DNA of 64,000 nt from Caenorhabditis remanei (lineage: Eukaryota; Nematoda; Chromadorea; Rhabditida; Rhabditidae): the NCBI RefSeq assembly GCF_010183535.1, contig NC_071331.1:682001-746000 (forward strand), in the 5' to 3' direction. Numbering within the stretch: position 1 is the stretch's first letter; each line of letters begins with the position of its first letter. A program made the position numbers and the translations under genes. This document shows positions 10,858-23,386 of the stretch, piece after piece. The notes under the pieces were generated by a model that searched no databases, had not been told where the DNA came from, and worked only from the letters and a program-made list of their open reading frames with translations.

Positions 10858-13800
10858 ATGATCGTCGAACAACCGGGTTGTGCACCTCACCTATTCGAGG
10901 CGTCCCAATTGGCCACCAAATCAGTGATCGTCTATTCGGATAGAGCAGAAGTCAAACGACTGGTTACGGTGGATCTGCCGAAAGGGAATCAGGAAATTGT
11001 GATACAGGTTGGTAGTTGGAAGGGAAAAAGTGTGTGTATTGATAAAATTGAGTCGGGGGAAAGAGCGTAAGAGTATTAATGACCGGTGGAGTGACCAAGA
11101 GAATTGCAACTTCCTTGTTGAGTGATAGTTGGGGGAAAAAGACAGTTTCAGACAGGGAGTATAAGGAAGTGGGAAAACATTTACTTGATCGAAGTCGTTT
11201 GTTAATTTTGGCTCTGATTTCAATTTCATGCAATGGCTGAAAATGGTAAAATTGCATTCTGTATACCTTAGCAAAGACAAATTCACTGATTGTGAGAGCT
11301 ACCGTTACTTATTGGGGGAGTATTAATCTATGGATTTCCTATTTTCCAACAAAAACTACTATTTCACATTTGTTACAAAGCGTTCACAAGTTATCAAGAG
11401 TCAGTTCTATTATCGGAACGTTTCCTATCGTAAGTCAAACGAAACAAACCAAAACTTCTGGTTATTAATAGCATGTAAAACGGCAAAATCTCTTGAAATT
11501 TAAGGTTATGAGCTCAAAATTGCACCAAAATGTAGAACTTGGTGAATTTTATGTCCGGGCCAGATAGCAAATCGGTAATGCGCTGAAGGTCCGGAAAAGG
11601 GTCAGAAAACGCGAAAATGTTATAAACGCCATTATAGTCCGGCCTGCGACACATTTGCAATTTGCACTTCTACTCATAGTAGGTGACGGCTATAGAATTT
11701 GCCGAGATCTACATTTCGGTATATTTTTAAGCTCATAACAGTAAATTTGAAGTCAGTTACGCGTCGGCCCGGTTTGCAACTGTACTTGAAAGTCTAACAA
11801 AAAATATTCGCAGTTTAAAAATATTTCAGAAGGATTATCACTATTATAAAATTCACACCCCTTTACTACCTCCCCGAAACAGTAATTTCATGAAACCTAT
11901 ATACCATTCATATTTAAAAGTTCATCGCTCTCTGATTATTGGTGCCTCACCTAATCTATGAATGAAACACTTCTTGTCGTCATTTTTGTTGTTTTCGAAA
12001 TGTGTATTTTCTCGGAAAAGAGCGGAAAACGATCGGTGTTTGATATTTTGGTCTGGGAAGAAAAGCCTGAATAGACTGAGAAATTGATTTCATGAGAACT
12101 ACAAAACTCTTATGGGAGTTCTGAAAATGCAATAAAATTGACTAGGGGGGTGAATTTTCGCTGAATACCAGAGGTGACTGAGGAAAAATTTAGGCTTTCA
12201 TAATTTCACGGGAATACTCTAATTTGATAACCTATTCGTAATCTCCGCGGATTCAGCTACCAGATACCTCCAACAAAGATTGAGAACACTGTTCTGTGAA
12301 AATCGTTAAACTCCGTGGAAGAATATTTCGGTGGGAAAATGGGCGGAGTGTGTTTTGCAACATCGCCGCACAGTTTTTTCAAAAACGTTAGCTGGCTGAA
12401 ACTACTTGATTGCCTGAAATAGAATGATTTTCATAATATTGTTAGCATCTTAGAGGGTGTTGCTGTTTATTTCTGAAATAATTATAGCGAAATCCTTTTG
12501 CCTAAAAAAACTAATATGGGAATTAATATGCTCGTCAAACAAATGAGAACTTATGTCCCAAAATTTCTCAAGTTTTTGAAACATTACTAGTTTTTTACTG
12601 TTCCGAATTTATCAGAAATTACTTGTCAATTTTCCAAATTCACTACCGACCAAATTCAAGCCTTCCTAGTCCCCTTCTCTCTGTCCCCCTTATCAACTTT
12701 GACCGTTTGTACCGCCATCATTGCCTCCAATATGACATGTGTACAGTCGAAAGAACCTTCTCTCCCTCTTATCAGTTCCAGTTTCTCCGAAAATCTGCAC
12801 AAGTGAGCAGATTTTCGGAGAAAATTCCTGCTTGTTTTCTCTTTTTGGATGCATTGAGTGGGGTGACTTCACGGAAATTTTGGGCTTAATTTTGATAGGG
12901 GGGTTATGTCTGAGAATTGGGGTGATTTGTACATCAGAGCAGTCAAAGGATGGGAATGGGTTACTGATTTTTGCTCTGTATACCTAACCAACGTGCTACA
13001 GTAACAATTTGTTTGTTGTTATTCATAACAAGAAAGAAGATTCTAGACAATCAGTCTCTGCTCTCCAAATTAATCAACAGTATCTTATCAATCATGTTTA
13101 GAATGACAATATTCAAACTTTACGGTTTTCAGTCTCTACAGGATTGGGAGAGGGGGGAATAACAAAATATCTGATTTCGTTGAAATACGTTATCAGTGTT
13201 AGTTGTCTTAAATTTTTATCGCAAACCAGATTGTTTGTCTCAAAAAGTGTTGCACTATCTTTTTTATTCTCGAACTTTCTGCAACCCCCGCAGAGAGCAC
13301 AAGTGCGAACTGAAAGAGGGGGTTTCGAAGAATGACGAAAGTTTCTTTCAGAATGTCTCCGCTGTCATCGAACGTCAGTCAGTCAGAGTGGATGGTCGTG
13401 GGGTCCTAATCCAAGAGGTTCAGTATCAGGAGGTACCAATGGATATGACTCATGAGACGGATAAAATAGTGGAGATTGAACGACAAAAAGTGGAAGTTGA
13501 GAATGAGAGATATGCAATTGAGGATGAGTGTTGTTCGATTAAAAAGAGGATTGATGTGTTGGATGGGGTTGCGGCACAGGTGAGAATACATATGTCAAGG
13601 AAAAAATGTAGATTGAGTAAAACATTATTCTAAAATATTTAGTTCTGTTTCAATTCCAGCACATCTGAACTTCCGTCTCAAAGAATTTAGTATTACGCGT
13701 GATTTCAAAGGGGGTATTTGACTTTAACTCGGAAGAATAAAACTGTGAAAACATAGAACAGACCGCGATCTCCCACGCAACAAAAAAGAACTGCGAGAAA

Positions 13801-16800
13801 CGCGAATTCACGTTTTAATTCAATTCTTTCATTTTTTGCACTGAAAATGCAGTATTTTCAGGTTTTCAGACGTCGCAATGGATGAAAAGTGGTCCTATCC
13901 ATCAGAATTGTAGAAAATGAAATTCTCTATCTTATGAACCAAAAAACATAAAATTTGGTGAAAAATTGATTTTTTTTAACAGAAAAACAGATTTTTAGAA
14001 AGATGAGATTTCCAGTCAATATTTCTTCTTCTAGAAATCGTAACAGTTTCAGAGCATCCTCAAGTATGTGCAATTTTTTTTTCGAAGATGTTTTTTCGTT
14101 AGGTATACTCAATTTTCTGAAAATCAGATTTTCTGTATCAAAAAAGTGAATTTCTGACCAAAATTCACCTTTTTTGGATCGTAAGTGAGATAATTTTAAT
14201 TTCAACAAATCTGATGGACAGGACATTTTTTCATTCATTGCGATGTCTGAAAACCTGAAAATACTGCTTTTTCTGTGCAAAAAATAAAAGAGTTTAATTA
14301 AAACTTGAAAAAAATGCAGTTCTTTATTGCTGTGTGGGAGACCGTGAAAAAGGAGGAAAAATCGTGTTTGAGTAAAGCATTTTTGAAATATTTAGTAGAT
14401 ACTGTTTCAATTTCAGCTTTTCTGAATTTCGTGTTACAGTATTTAGTAGTGTCATTAATCAAAACGTAATATGTATTTTCCAGATTTCCTCTGGCCCCGC
14501 CTCCATGCCATTCTCCGCTCAAGGGTCCTCCCAACTGCCAGCATCTGGAAGTCAGCCACACCTAACTCGTCGTCATACTGTAACTGGACAGGAGCCGAAT
14601 CCATTGTCCATGAGCACTACTTCAATGTCAAATGGGTTCTTCTTCAATCACGAGTCGCTGGATAATCTGGCAAAGTTTTTGAGTTATTATGGTGAGTTTA
14701 TCAATTTACCAGGAGAAATCATCAGTAATGATGTACCAGGGAAAGTTTATATATTTGAAATCTGAAACATGAACACTTTTCAACAAAAAGAACTGTTCCT
14801 AAAAGTTTACTTTACTATTCAATTATCCGCAAATTTTATTCTCACGCCATTTTCTACTTCATAATTATTATAAAACCAGTCGGTTAACGCAGCCTAACGG
14901 CTGCTCAACCTCCTTTTCTACACCACTCGTGTTGAAAATTTGAAGAAATGAATTCATTTGAAGAATGAAAATGTTCTATAATTATCTCCCCCGTGAACTC
15001 CTATTTCCCTATTTCGGAACTGAAAGCCACTGAAAGGCTTGAAAACCACGTTTTTTCACATAGTGACCTAGTCGAGACCTATTCTAACTAAAAAAAATAG
15101 ACGGGCATCATTAAGAGAAAATTTCTGATCTTTTGGTCCAAATTCGAAGAAAATCGGTCCAGTAGGAAAGGCGGTAGGATCGGCGACAGACAAACAAACA
15201 TACAGCCGTTTGCGTTTGTTAATAGTAAAGATCTTTAGGCGATGCCGTGCGAGACATGAAAAAAGAATTGCGAAAACGTCAACGAGAGACCGAACAGTTA
15301 TCCGAGAAGATTGATCAGTTGGATAGACAATTGGATCAGTTGAGATGTTTGGCAGAGTATGATTCGATTAAGAGGTGTGTTTCTGTTTAATTTTTTGAGA
15401 TGGGGGATAGAAAAAGATAAAAGTAGTCTGTTTCAAAAAATGGGTAAATGAATATGATAGAAGTAGTTTTCATTATGTTTGGGTTCCGATGTAAGAAATG
15501 TTTTCTTTTGAAAACTGTAATGGATTGATGAACTTAAACTACATTTCATTATTCATAATGTGTAAAAATGAACAATAATTTTAGAAACTACATTACAATT
15601 CACATTTATTTTGAAACATATATTTTTGTTAGATATCGTCAATTTTGAACCCTTGCCACGGTGTCAGTGACAGTTCTTGGAAATGTTGGTGAATTTAAGC
15701 TGTTCTGGTATTTGAATAAACAAAACAACTTACTTACTTACATAGTTACTTAATCGATTCGTTCTTCGCTCAATTGGTGTGAGCGCGGATTACATTTCCA
15801 TTCAATAATTTTTTATGTTTCTGTTAAAAAGTAATTTGCGGTTTGCCATTACGTAAAATTACTGAGTTGTGTTCGGGCTTTTCAAACAATTAATATTTTG
15901 TTGACGGTTTGGTTAACAAACTAAATAGGTACCTAATATATTACAGTTTACAATATTTTGCTTATTTAGTGAAGATTATTCATTAGGCTTATATGAAGAA
16001 ATCTACGGTAACGATAATGATTTTCTTTCTGCTATTTCTGGCAGGAAAAGTCGTATTTGCAATCTCGTGGTGGAACCTTGAAGGACATTTTCATTTTTTT
16101 AAACTAGACAATTTGCTGGCAGCAATGATTATTTGAATTTTGCTTTAATTTCTAGGCGTTTGGGATCCGTTTTTCTTGTGACACCCATCTGAAAACTTTA
16201 TTGTTTCAATATACTCTCAAATCATCTTAGGCTTTTTACAATGCAATTGTTTTCCGACTCTTTCTGTCACTTTCATGAGGAAAAAGATTTTTTTGAGCCT
16301 TCCGACTGTTTCGGGACTAAATTTGTCATTTCCAACGCGAATATGTGATTTTTATAATAGATCAAAATAATTTTAGGGCTGAGTTACAGAAAAGTTGTCA
16401 ACTTCAAAAGTTAAAGTCTGAATTATTACTATAGACACAACAAAGATTTTTTTTAGAAATTAATATTTTTGGCACCGTGGCAGGGTGTTAAACTTTATCA
16501 TTGTCAGACAAAAGAACGGAGGAAACAGCTTGTAACACCATGACTACTTTTTTTCTAACGTTCTTTAATATCCAAACATTGAGAATCCGTATTTTTTTGA
16601 AACCAATCTGCATGGACCTGTCTTTCAAACGATTTACTGTTCCGAAACACTCTCAAACTGTTCTAAAATTTTATCAAGCCAGTATTTGGGAGTTATAGAC
16701 CCATCAGACAATATTTATTTGTCGGTCGGTTGGCAATGTTCAATTTTTAAATTGAATGAAAAGCACTATTTTTCGAGAAAATTATGTTCTTTCTGGAACA

Positions 16801-19800
16801 GTAACTTTTCAAGGAGATTTCCTTCAAAAATATTTTCAAGTACAAAAATGAATATCTAGACTTGTACTGTACGCGCAAAATTATTATTAAAAATCATCCT
16901 TATTCTTGACATCAGAACAGGGCGATAAATTTCATTGTTGTCAAAGGCGCAATCCAGTAACAATCTTCTAGATTCTATCTTCCATTTTTATCCATTAAGA
17001 ATCCGTATTTTTGTGAATCCCGTTATCGTATAGTTTTACTGTTTTGGAACACTTTCAAATGGTTTAGGATTTTACCACTTGTTATTAATTCCAATCCCTC
17101 CACTTCCCGAATTCAGTGTCTATCTGAACAACACTTAAATTTTTGAAATATTCATTTTCTTTATACAAATTGGGAAATAATAACCCGAGAGAAGGAAAAA
17201 GAGGCAATAAGTTAACTGAAGACATCCCAAAGCATCTAATATCCTGGAGCGGTTCTTGGTGGTGGACAGTGATCGCACGATCCCTTTGGTCCATCCTCTC
17301 CTGGCTTTCCTGGCTCTCCGTCCTCTCCATCCTTTCCTGGCTCTCCATCCTTTCCATTCTGTCCAGCCTCTCCTTGTGGTCCTTGTCTTCCTGGTTGTCC
17401 TGGCCGTCCGTCTTGTCCAGCCTCTCCCTTTGGTCCCTGCTCTCCTGGCTCTCCTGGCTCTCCGACTGGCGATGCAACAGTGCGTTGAACTCCTGGTGCT
17501 CCTGGTGCTCCAAGCTCTCCTGGCTCTCCGTCGGCTCCTGGTTGTCCAGCTGGTCCTGGTGCTCCCTTGTTTCCTGGACGTCCAGCTGGTCCTGGCTCTC
17601 CTGGAGATCCGGCTTCCCCATCTGGTCCCTTTGATCCTGGTGGTCCTGGTGGTCCGACTGGAGATGGCTCACACTCGAAGCAGAAGTCATCGGCGGTTGG
17701 GATCTGTTGGGCGTCGGCGTCCTTTCCGTTGACTCCTGGCTTTCCGGCCTTTCCGTCGTTTCCTGGTGCTCCATCGTCTCCTGGAGCTCCGACTGGTCCA
17801 GCTGCTCCAGTTCCGCAAGAGCAGCACTTCTCGTTGGTAGAACGCTTTTGACGGAGAGTGGCTACAGCGGAATCTCTGTAGGCAGCCAGACGAGTGTACT
17901 CTCCACGAAGAGAATCCGTGCGAGACTTGCAGAAAGTGAGGTCATCTTGAAGTCCGGATTGGATATTCTGGAGATAGAGACAGAGCATTGGAACTGCCAT
18001 GACCACGGTGAGAGTTGCCACGGTGGAGGCGGCGATTCCGAAGAAGGCGAACTTTTTGACGGATTGACGGTCCTCCTCCATGATGTGATAGGTTCTGGAA
18101 ATGGAGAGATTAGTTTTTTGGTTTAGAACGCTCAGAAGTGGGGAGTGAAAGTGATGTCTAGATATAAAAATTACTTGAAAACGTAGATTTTCGAAAGTTT
18201 TTTTTTCGAAAATGAAAACGTTGAAAGGGTGCAGATATTTTTCGAGCAAATCAGTCTGAACTATAAATTGATCACATTATGAAATAAACCAGATATAGGT
18301 TTCACTAAATCTTCTGAAAAACGGGCATAATTTGCTTAGCTGGGACAGTATACCCAAATTTTTGTTGGATTCTCAAATTTTTCAAACAGATATCGCACAT
18401 CAAAACCAAAATTCAAAAAATGTAGTTTTTGGAACAGTAATTATGGAGTTTAGGGCCCGAAAGTTTGGAATTTAGGGCCCAAAAATGGAAATGTATGACC
18501 CGAAAATTTGGAGGGATTTAGGGATTCTGAAGCAGGTAGTTCTTACTATTTTATGTACACCTTCTAAAACATGACAGGAAGAAATTTCTCAGTTATTGGT
18601 GGTTTATTTCGAAAAGTGTAAAAATTGTTTGTAGAGAAACTAGAGACTGTATTACTTACAAGTGTTTGTAACTATTTTATCAATTTTTAGAAATGGTAAA
18701 AATTTGAGAAATCGGTTTCGAACGTTTGAAACACCTCTCAATTTTCTTTAGATAAAAATCAGAATATCAAAATCAAAAAGCCGTCAAAAACTGGAAATGA
18801 ATGTACACGGAAAGGCATGATTATGTTCCCCAGATAAGCGTCCATCTCTTATATATCAGCGTACTTGCTAAGCGACGCGCAATCCTACTCGAAAAAAAGA
18901 GCCCCTCCTTTAGTTCCACCTCTCTGAAGAATTGCGACTTCATCTGAGTGCAAAAAAACTTTGAGGGAGGGGGGAGGGGGGCGCCGTCCCCGCTGCGGGA
19001 GAACCTGTTCTGGAGGGGGGCAGAGACTGAGAGAATGAAAGGGGGGCTACCTAACCATGGTAAGAAAAAAGTTGATATGAAGTGATATGTATGTGATGAT
19101 GATAGGCCTGTTTCCTTCCTTATTTCTTCCTCGCCCATCGTTATCCCTTGGCGGGGATTCACATTCTGAAACCGTTTTTTTCTATTCCAGAAGGGTGTGT
19201 GTTTGTATGTTTTAGAAGATGATTGAGATGATTACACTTCGCAAGGGATTGGCATGCAATTTTTGTGATTTTTGATGAATGAGAATTTGGGGAAAAGGAT
19301 TTTTGTAAGAATTGGTGATTGAGGTTGCATTTCTATAAAATTATTATGCAAGTGTTTAAAAAATTGATATGGAGAGTTAGGAACAGTGAGATATTTGAAA
19401 ATTTGGTCCACTTATAGAAAATTTTCAAACTGGGAAAAAGTTGGAAATTCAATTATTAAACTTATATATCGAGAATTCGACTAACGATAAGAAAAGGAAG
19501 AAAAAATCAAAACCAAAAATTAATAAAATTTCAACTATCTTCTGCTGTTTTTGAAACAGCAGAAATAAAAATAGAATTGAAGGGTTTTAAATTTTGATCA
19601 CTATCTTTCATCGGAGGGATTAATTGACAATTTCTAATTTTTGAGAATAGATGAAGAATAACTATAATTATTGGATATAACTATTCCTTGGCAGACATTT
19701 GGAACAGAGAGAGATATTTAAAATTCTCACATTTTTTGGCCTAATTTCCAAAAATTTTCAAACTGGGAAAAATGTGAAAATTCTATTATTAAAATTTTTA

Positions 19801-22800
19801 TCAAGAATTCGACTAACGCATAAAAAGAGACAAAACAAGTGAGGCGGAAAGTTCGAAATTAGATCCAAAACAGAATTTTTTGATTTTTATTCGTTTTTAC
19901 AGTTTAGGGAAAAACTTCTATTAATCCATGAATTAACAAATAAATTCCTATAATTTTTTCTGATATTTTTGAAACAAAGAATAACTATTTGAAATTGTTG
20001 TTTCAATTTTGATTGTCTGACAGTGGAACTAATTGACAATCTCTATTTTTTGAGAGTAGTTGAAGTTCATAATTACGACTACTGGCTATAACTACATATT
20101 CCTCGCTATTCTGAACTGTAGCATTGGAATTCTTAGTGGTTTTATTTTTCTAATTGACTGTTTCAAACTCAAAAAATAGCTGAAAAATATTTAAAAATTC
20201 AATGGGCATAACATCGCGTAGAAAAATATTTTCATTACAAATCATTTTTTCTTGAACTCTTATAATCAATTGTAACGGAGTAGAAGTGTGAAGACCTTTG
20301 AAAATCCCAGTTTTCTTTTTTGTTGGCTTGAATTGAGAAATTTCGAAAAAAAAAGACGAACATCAGCTAAAACATTTCTGATTTATCTGGCAGGGAACCA
20401 TCAGAAATGGTCCAATAAGAAAGATACAGCCCTGTTGAATGGTATTAGTGAAGATTAGTAGCAGTACGATCTGAAAAATGCTTAGTTTTTTGAGCTTTGA
20501 AAAAATCGTAGTCGTTTAGAAACAACTTTTCATGTTGAAACATTAATTGTAATTGAATACTTTGTCTGTTTATTTGCTGTTTCTGAAACTGAAAAATATT
20601 TTTATTTGTTGCACAAAAATTTTATTCCGATACAATAAAAAATGCTGCAAAGACGTTTAGTTATCGAAACTAGTGAAAAGTATACAGTAAAAAATGTTGA
20701 GAAAAAAATTAATAGTTGATACAGTAATTTTTGAATGTCGAGAAAATAATTTCAATTAAAATCTGTGAGAAATGATGACAATCCTGTAAAGCAAGCAATC
20801 TAAAACTCCCGTTCTTTATTTTTGTTGCTGTTTTGAAACTGGAAAAAAAGATGCAAAAGAGCTTCTAAATGCTAGTCATATAATTTTTTCATAAAAATTG
20901 CAACAATGTTTTCGCCCCAGGGAAAAAAATAATAGGCAGAATTTCAAATGTGGATAGAGAAATAACATGCCCGTCGTATACGTTTTATTTTATTTAGTAC
21001 TGTTAGAGGCAATAAGTTTTTAAAATAATTTACTGAAGCAGTAAAAGTTAGTTTTTACACAAATTCACTGTTTCCACACATTTTCAAACTGAGCTATGGT
21101 TTTATTTTTACACTCCCAAATCCATTTGACTTGATATTTTTCCAGAAACATCAGCATTGTCGTCGAAATGGAGGAAGCTGGTAAGGTGGAGCTCTATATC
21201 ACCTACCAAGTATATTGTGCCGCCTGGAAGCCTTGCTATGATATCCGCGCGAGTTCCGCCGAGGAAGAAGACGACACTCAGAATGAGAGCTCCGTCCAGC
21301 TATGTTATTACGGTTTAGTCGAGCAAAATACAGGAGATGACTGGAAGGATTGTGATATCGTACTATCTACCTGCTCTGCTAGCCTCGGCGGGTCCCCACC
21401 ACCTCTTTCTACCCTTTCGGCGTCTCTCCACTCATCCAGACCCACCAGAAGACACCACGCTTCATCAGCCGCCAGAAGAAAGGCTCCATTATCAGTCCCA
21501 TCCGAAGAGGACATGGGATTCGGGTCATTCGACTATAATGACATGGTTGATGCCGCCGCAATGCATAGATGGCACAATGGACAACATAGCAGAAGCAGTG
21601 AGGAGAATAGTGTTAGTACTCAAGCACTGGAGAACACAGTGTCCACGTGCTTCTCGATTCCAAGAGCTGTGACTATTCTGAGCAATGCGGTCGAGCATAA
21701 ACTATTGATTTCTAAGGTATGCTAAAAATTTGAGAGCCGAAACTTATATGGTGTGTTTTAGAATGAGCTTTCCTGCGCGTTCTCTCATGAGACCGTCCCA
21801 TCTCGCTCTACCAGTGCTTACCTATCAGCACTGATCACAAACACATCTCAACTTCCGTTGCTCCCCGGTGCAGTGGCTGTGTATGTCAATAATTGTTTTG
21901 TTACCAAGGTAAGGGGTTTGGAAATATTTGATACTGAAGAAAATCATGGGGATAAAACATTAGTGGGGGTTTTGAAGCAGTGAAAATTAGTAAATGTGTG
22001 TCTGATTTTGGAAAACACCTTCATGAAAGGTAGAGGACGTGTGATAGTTCATTGGAACGCTGATTCCAAACATTTAAGCACTTATTTCCATTGAATCAAG
22101 GTATTCTGGAAAAACGAGGTCAACGTTTGCGTTGTACCAAACAATTTCTGCCATTAAAATAGAAACAAATGAAACTAGTGAAACCGGAATATTTCAATAT
22201 GTCATGTTTTCCCTCGAATCATGGTATTCTTGAAAAACGAGGTCAAGGATTTTGGTGTACGTGCAAGGCGTTAGGTCCGTAACAAGAAGATTTTAATTTT
22301 TTCCAAGTCGCGTTGCCTGCGCTTCGCGGTTTATGCTGAAAGAGCCGACAAATAAACATAACATTTGAACTGGGCACTCAGCCTGCTGTGCCTTTTTACC
22401 GATATCAGCATTTGATTTCAAAAGTTTGGCAGTTTCCACAATATCTATAACAATTTCAGAAATTAACGTACTAATAAATGAAACTAGTGAAACTGGAATT
22501 TTTTCTGAACATATCAAAATGTTACAAACTTTTTTTCTAATTTCAACTACCCCACTTTCCTAATACATAAAATATTTCCAGACCCATCTCCGTCTCGTCT
22601 CCCCTGGAGAGGAATTCCGATGCAATATGGGAGTCGATCCATCTGTCAAAGTGGAGTACAAGACTCCCACGAGGACATATGATCAGGTACCATCAAAATT
22701 TGAGACAACTATTAAAATGTTTTTTTAATGTACGATATTGTGCCGGGAAAACAGTAAAAATTTGAAATTGTTTCTTCAAAAATACTTCATTCCAGGTGGG

Positions 22801-23386
22801 GTTCATGTCGAAAAGCACATTGATGACTCATGAACAATTGATCAGTGTTCGTAGTGCAAAAGTGCGTCAGAGTGTGAAGATTACTGTAAAGGAGCAGATA
22901 CCGAAGAGTCATGATGACAAGATTAAGGTGGGTTTGATACTTCTAAAGGTTTCAGGGTAGTTCTATAGAGCGTAGTTGCATAGTAGAAGAGGATCCAAAC
23001 TTTATTGATTGAGATTTCCCCACCACTCAATCCCAACTACCACACATCGTTTCGGTTTTGGAAAGAGAAAATGTTTTGAGAAATTAGTAGGTAATTCTAT
23101 ATTATATATATATGCATCTGTTTCATAGTTTTGAGATAACAGACTTAGGAAAATTAAAATTTAATAAGTGGTAACCCTATTTCTTAATTTTCAGGTCTCC
23201 ATCGTCTCCCCGGAAATCAAGAGCTCGTCCTCATCGAAAAACTCGTCTCCACCAGATGCTCGTCTCAACAAAGACCATAATCTTGAATGGTGTATTGTCT
23301 TGGCACCCGGCCAACACAGACTCCTCCCTGTTCGATACACTATCGAACATCCCGCTTCAGAGTCTCTCAGCTATAAGTTGAACTAA
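10858..23386 (+). CDS. DUF4140/DUF4139 (mucoidy-inhibitor-A-like) protein, probable orthologue of C. elegans F37C4.5
   Basis: Nine exons join in frame: 10858-11007, 13352-13579, 14484-14691, 15239-15374, 21146-21716, 21762-21908, 22582-22686, 22796-22927 and 23195-23386, giving 623 codons including stop. The N-terminus (ATKSVIVYSDRAEVKR) is the typical start of the DUF4140 domain. Exons 2-4 encode a coiled-coil linker (for example VEVENERYAIEDECCSIKKR). From exon 5 on, the sequence is DUF4139-like (ELYITYQVYCAAWKPCYDIR, TGDDWKDCDIVLST), with a low-complexity Ser/Arg-rich insert of about 100 residues. The family is found in bacteria, fungi and animals; its biochemical role is unknown to me. 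Introns 1, 2 and 4 are large and loaded with repeats, and intron 4 contains an antisense collagen gene. The last part of exon 9 and its 3' UTR recur 3.1 kb downstream. The F37C4.5 match is from memory. Confidence 0.8.
11472..11785. repeat. GC-rich inverted-repeat element, family B, copy in intron 1
   Basis: Partly decayed. The inner arms pair CACCAAAATGTAGAACTTGG with the complement of GCCGAGATCTACATTTCGG. The right end GCGTCGGCCCGGTTTGCAA matches the ends of the copies at 37.5 and 42.6 kb. Confidence 0.6.
12782..12823. repeat. 17-bp perfect hairpin in intron 1
   Basis: TTTCTCCGAAAATCTGC is followed by an 8-base loop and then its exact complement GCAGATTTTCGGAGAAA. The stem is shorter than that of a typical miRNA precursor. 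Flanks are pyrimidine-rich and carry a GATA core just upstream. It could be a small MITE relic or an RNA structure in the pre-mRNA. Confidence 0.6.
13811..14304. repeat. Inverted-repeat element with about 100-bp arms in intron 2
   Basis: The left arm (13811-13915) contains CAGTATTTTCAGGTTTTCAG and the right arm (about 14200-14304) contains CTGAAAACCTGAAAATACTG, its complement. Pairing continues outward to TTTAATTC/GAGTTTAATT and inward to CATCAGAATTG versus CAAATCTGATG. The interior is about 290 bp and non-coding. It is a MITE or foldback element. Confidence 0.75.
15640..17090. repeat. Repeat-rich part of intron 4
   Basis: AACCCTTGCCACGGTGTCA near 15650 is mirrored by TGGCACCGTGGCAGGGTGTT near 16470, which may be terminal repeats of an old element of about 0.84 kb. 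Overlapping this, a diverged unit of about 400 bp (GGATCCGT/GAATCCGTATTTTT, then ACTGTT...GGAACACTTTCAAA) recurs near 16160, 16580 and 17000. No coding content is seen. Confidence 0.4.
17236..18081 (-). CDS. Cuticle collagen (COL family)
   Basis: A single open exon of 282 codons including stop (281 aa). The start chosen is the ATG at 18081, because the in-frame extension upstream has no collagen character and a TTTCCAG acceptor sits 13 bases before this ATG (5' UTR splice or spliced-leader site). In order: short cytoplasmic head, one membrane segment (about residues 11-37), an RQKR proprotein-convertase site at 77-80, a CCSC cluster at 86-89, a short Gly-X-Y block, the FCFECEP interruption, the main Gly-X-Y block (about 150-265) and the C-terminal CDHCPPPRTAPGY typical of many nematode cuticle collagens. 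It would be secreted by the epidermis and crosslinked into the cuticle. It lies wholly inside intron 4 of the plus-strand gene, antisense to it. The frame is intact; the exact col number cannot be told. Confidence 0.93.
   Translation of the reverse strand: MEEDRQSVKKFAFFGIAASTVATLTVVMAVPMLCLYLQNIQSGLQDDLTFCKSRTDSLRGEYTRLAAYRDSAVATLRQKRSTNEKCCSCGTGAAGPVGAPGDDGAPGNDGKAGKPGVNGKDADAQQIPTADDFCFECEPSPVGPPGPPGSKGPDGEAGSPGEPGPAGRPGNKGAPGPAGQPGADGEPGELGAPGAPGVQRTVASPVGEPGEPGEQGPKGEAGQDGRPGQPGRQGPQGEAGQNGKDGEPGKDGEDGEPGKPGEDGPKGSCDHCPPPRTAPGY
18082..21145. other. Rest of intron 4 and collagen upstream region
   Basis: I see no exon here. The first part is the collagen upstream region on the minus strand. 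A G-rich/C-rich tract lies at 18960-19030. The rest is AT-rich and includes a diverged duplication at 19.37-20.11 kb. Confidence 0.4.
19370..20110. repeat. Diverged tandem duplication in intron 4
   Basis: Two copies, about 19375-19690 and 19695-20110, share AATTTTCAAACTGGGAAAAA, GAATTCGACTAACG, TTAATTGACAATTTCT-like and GGATATAACTA-like blocks in the same order. Non-coding. Confidence 0.55.

Noticed and set aside
17085..17851. Long open frames overlapping the collagen on both strands
   Set aside because: They are shadows of the GC-rich Gly-X-Y repeat read in other frames.
18082..18249. Extension of the collagen frame to an upstream ATG
   Set aside because: The added residues are non-collagenous, and a TTTCCAG acceptor just before the inner ATG marks the usual start.
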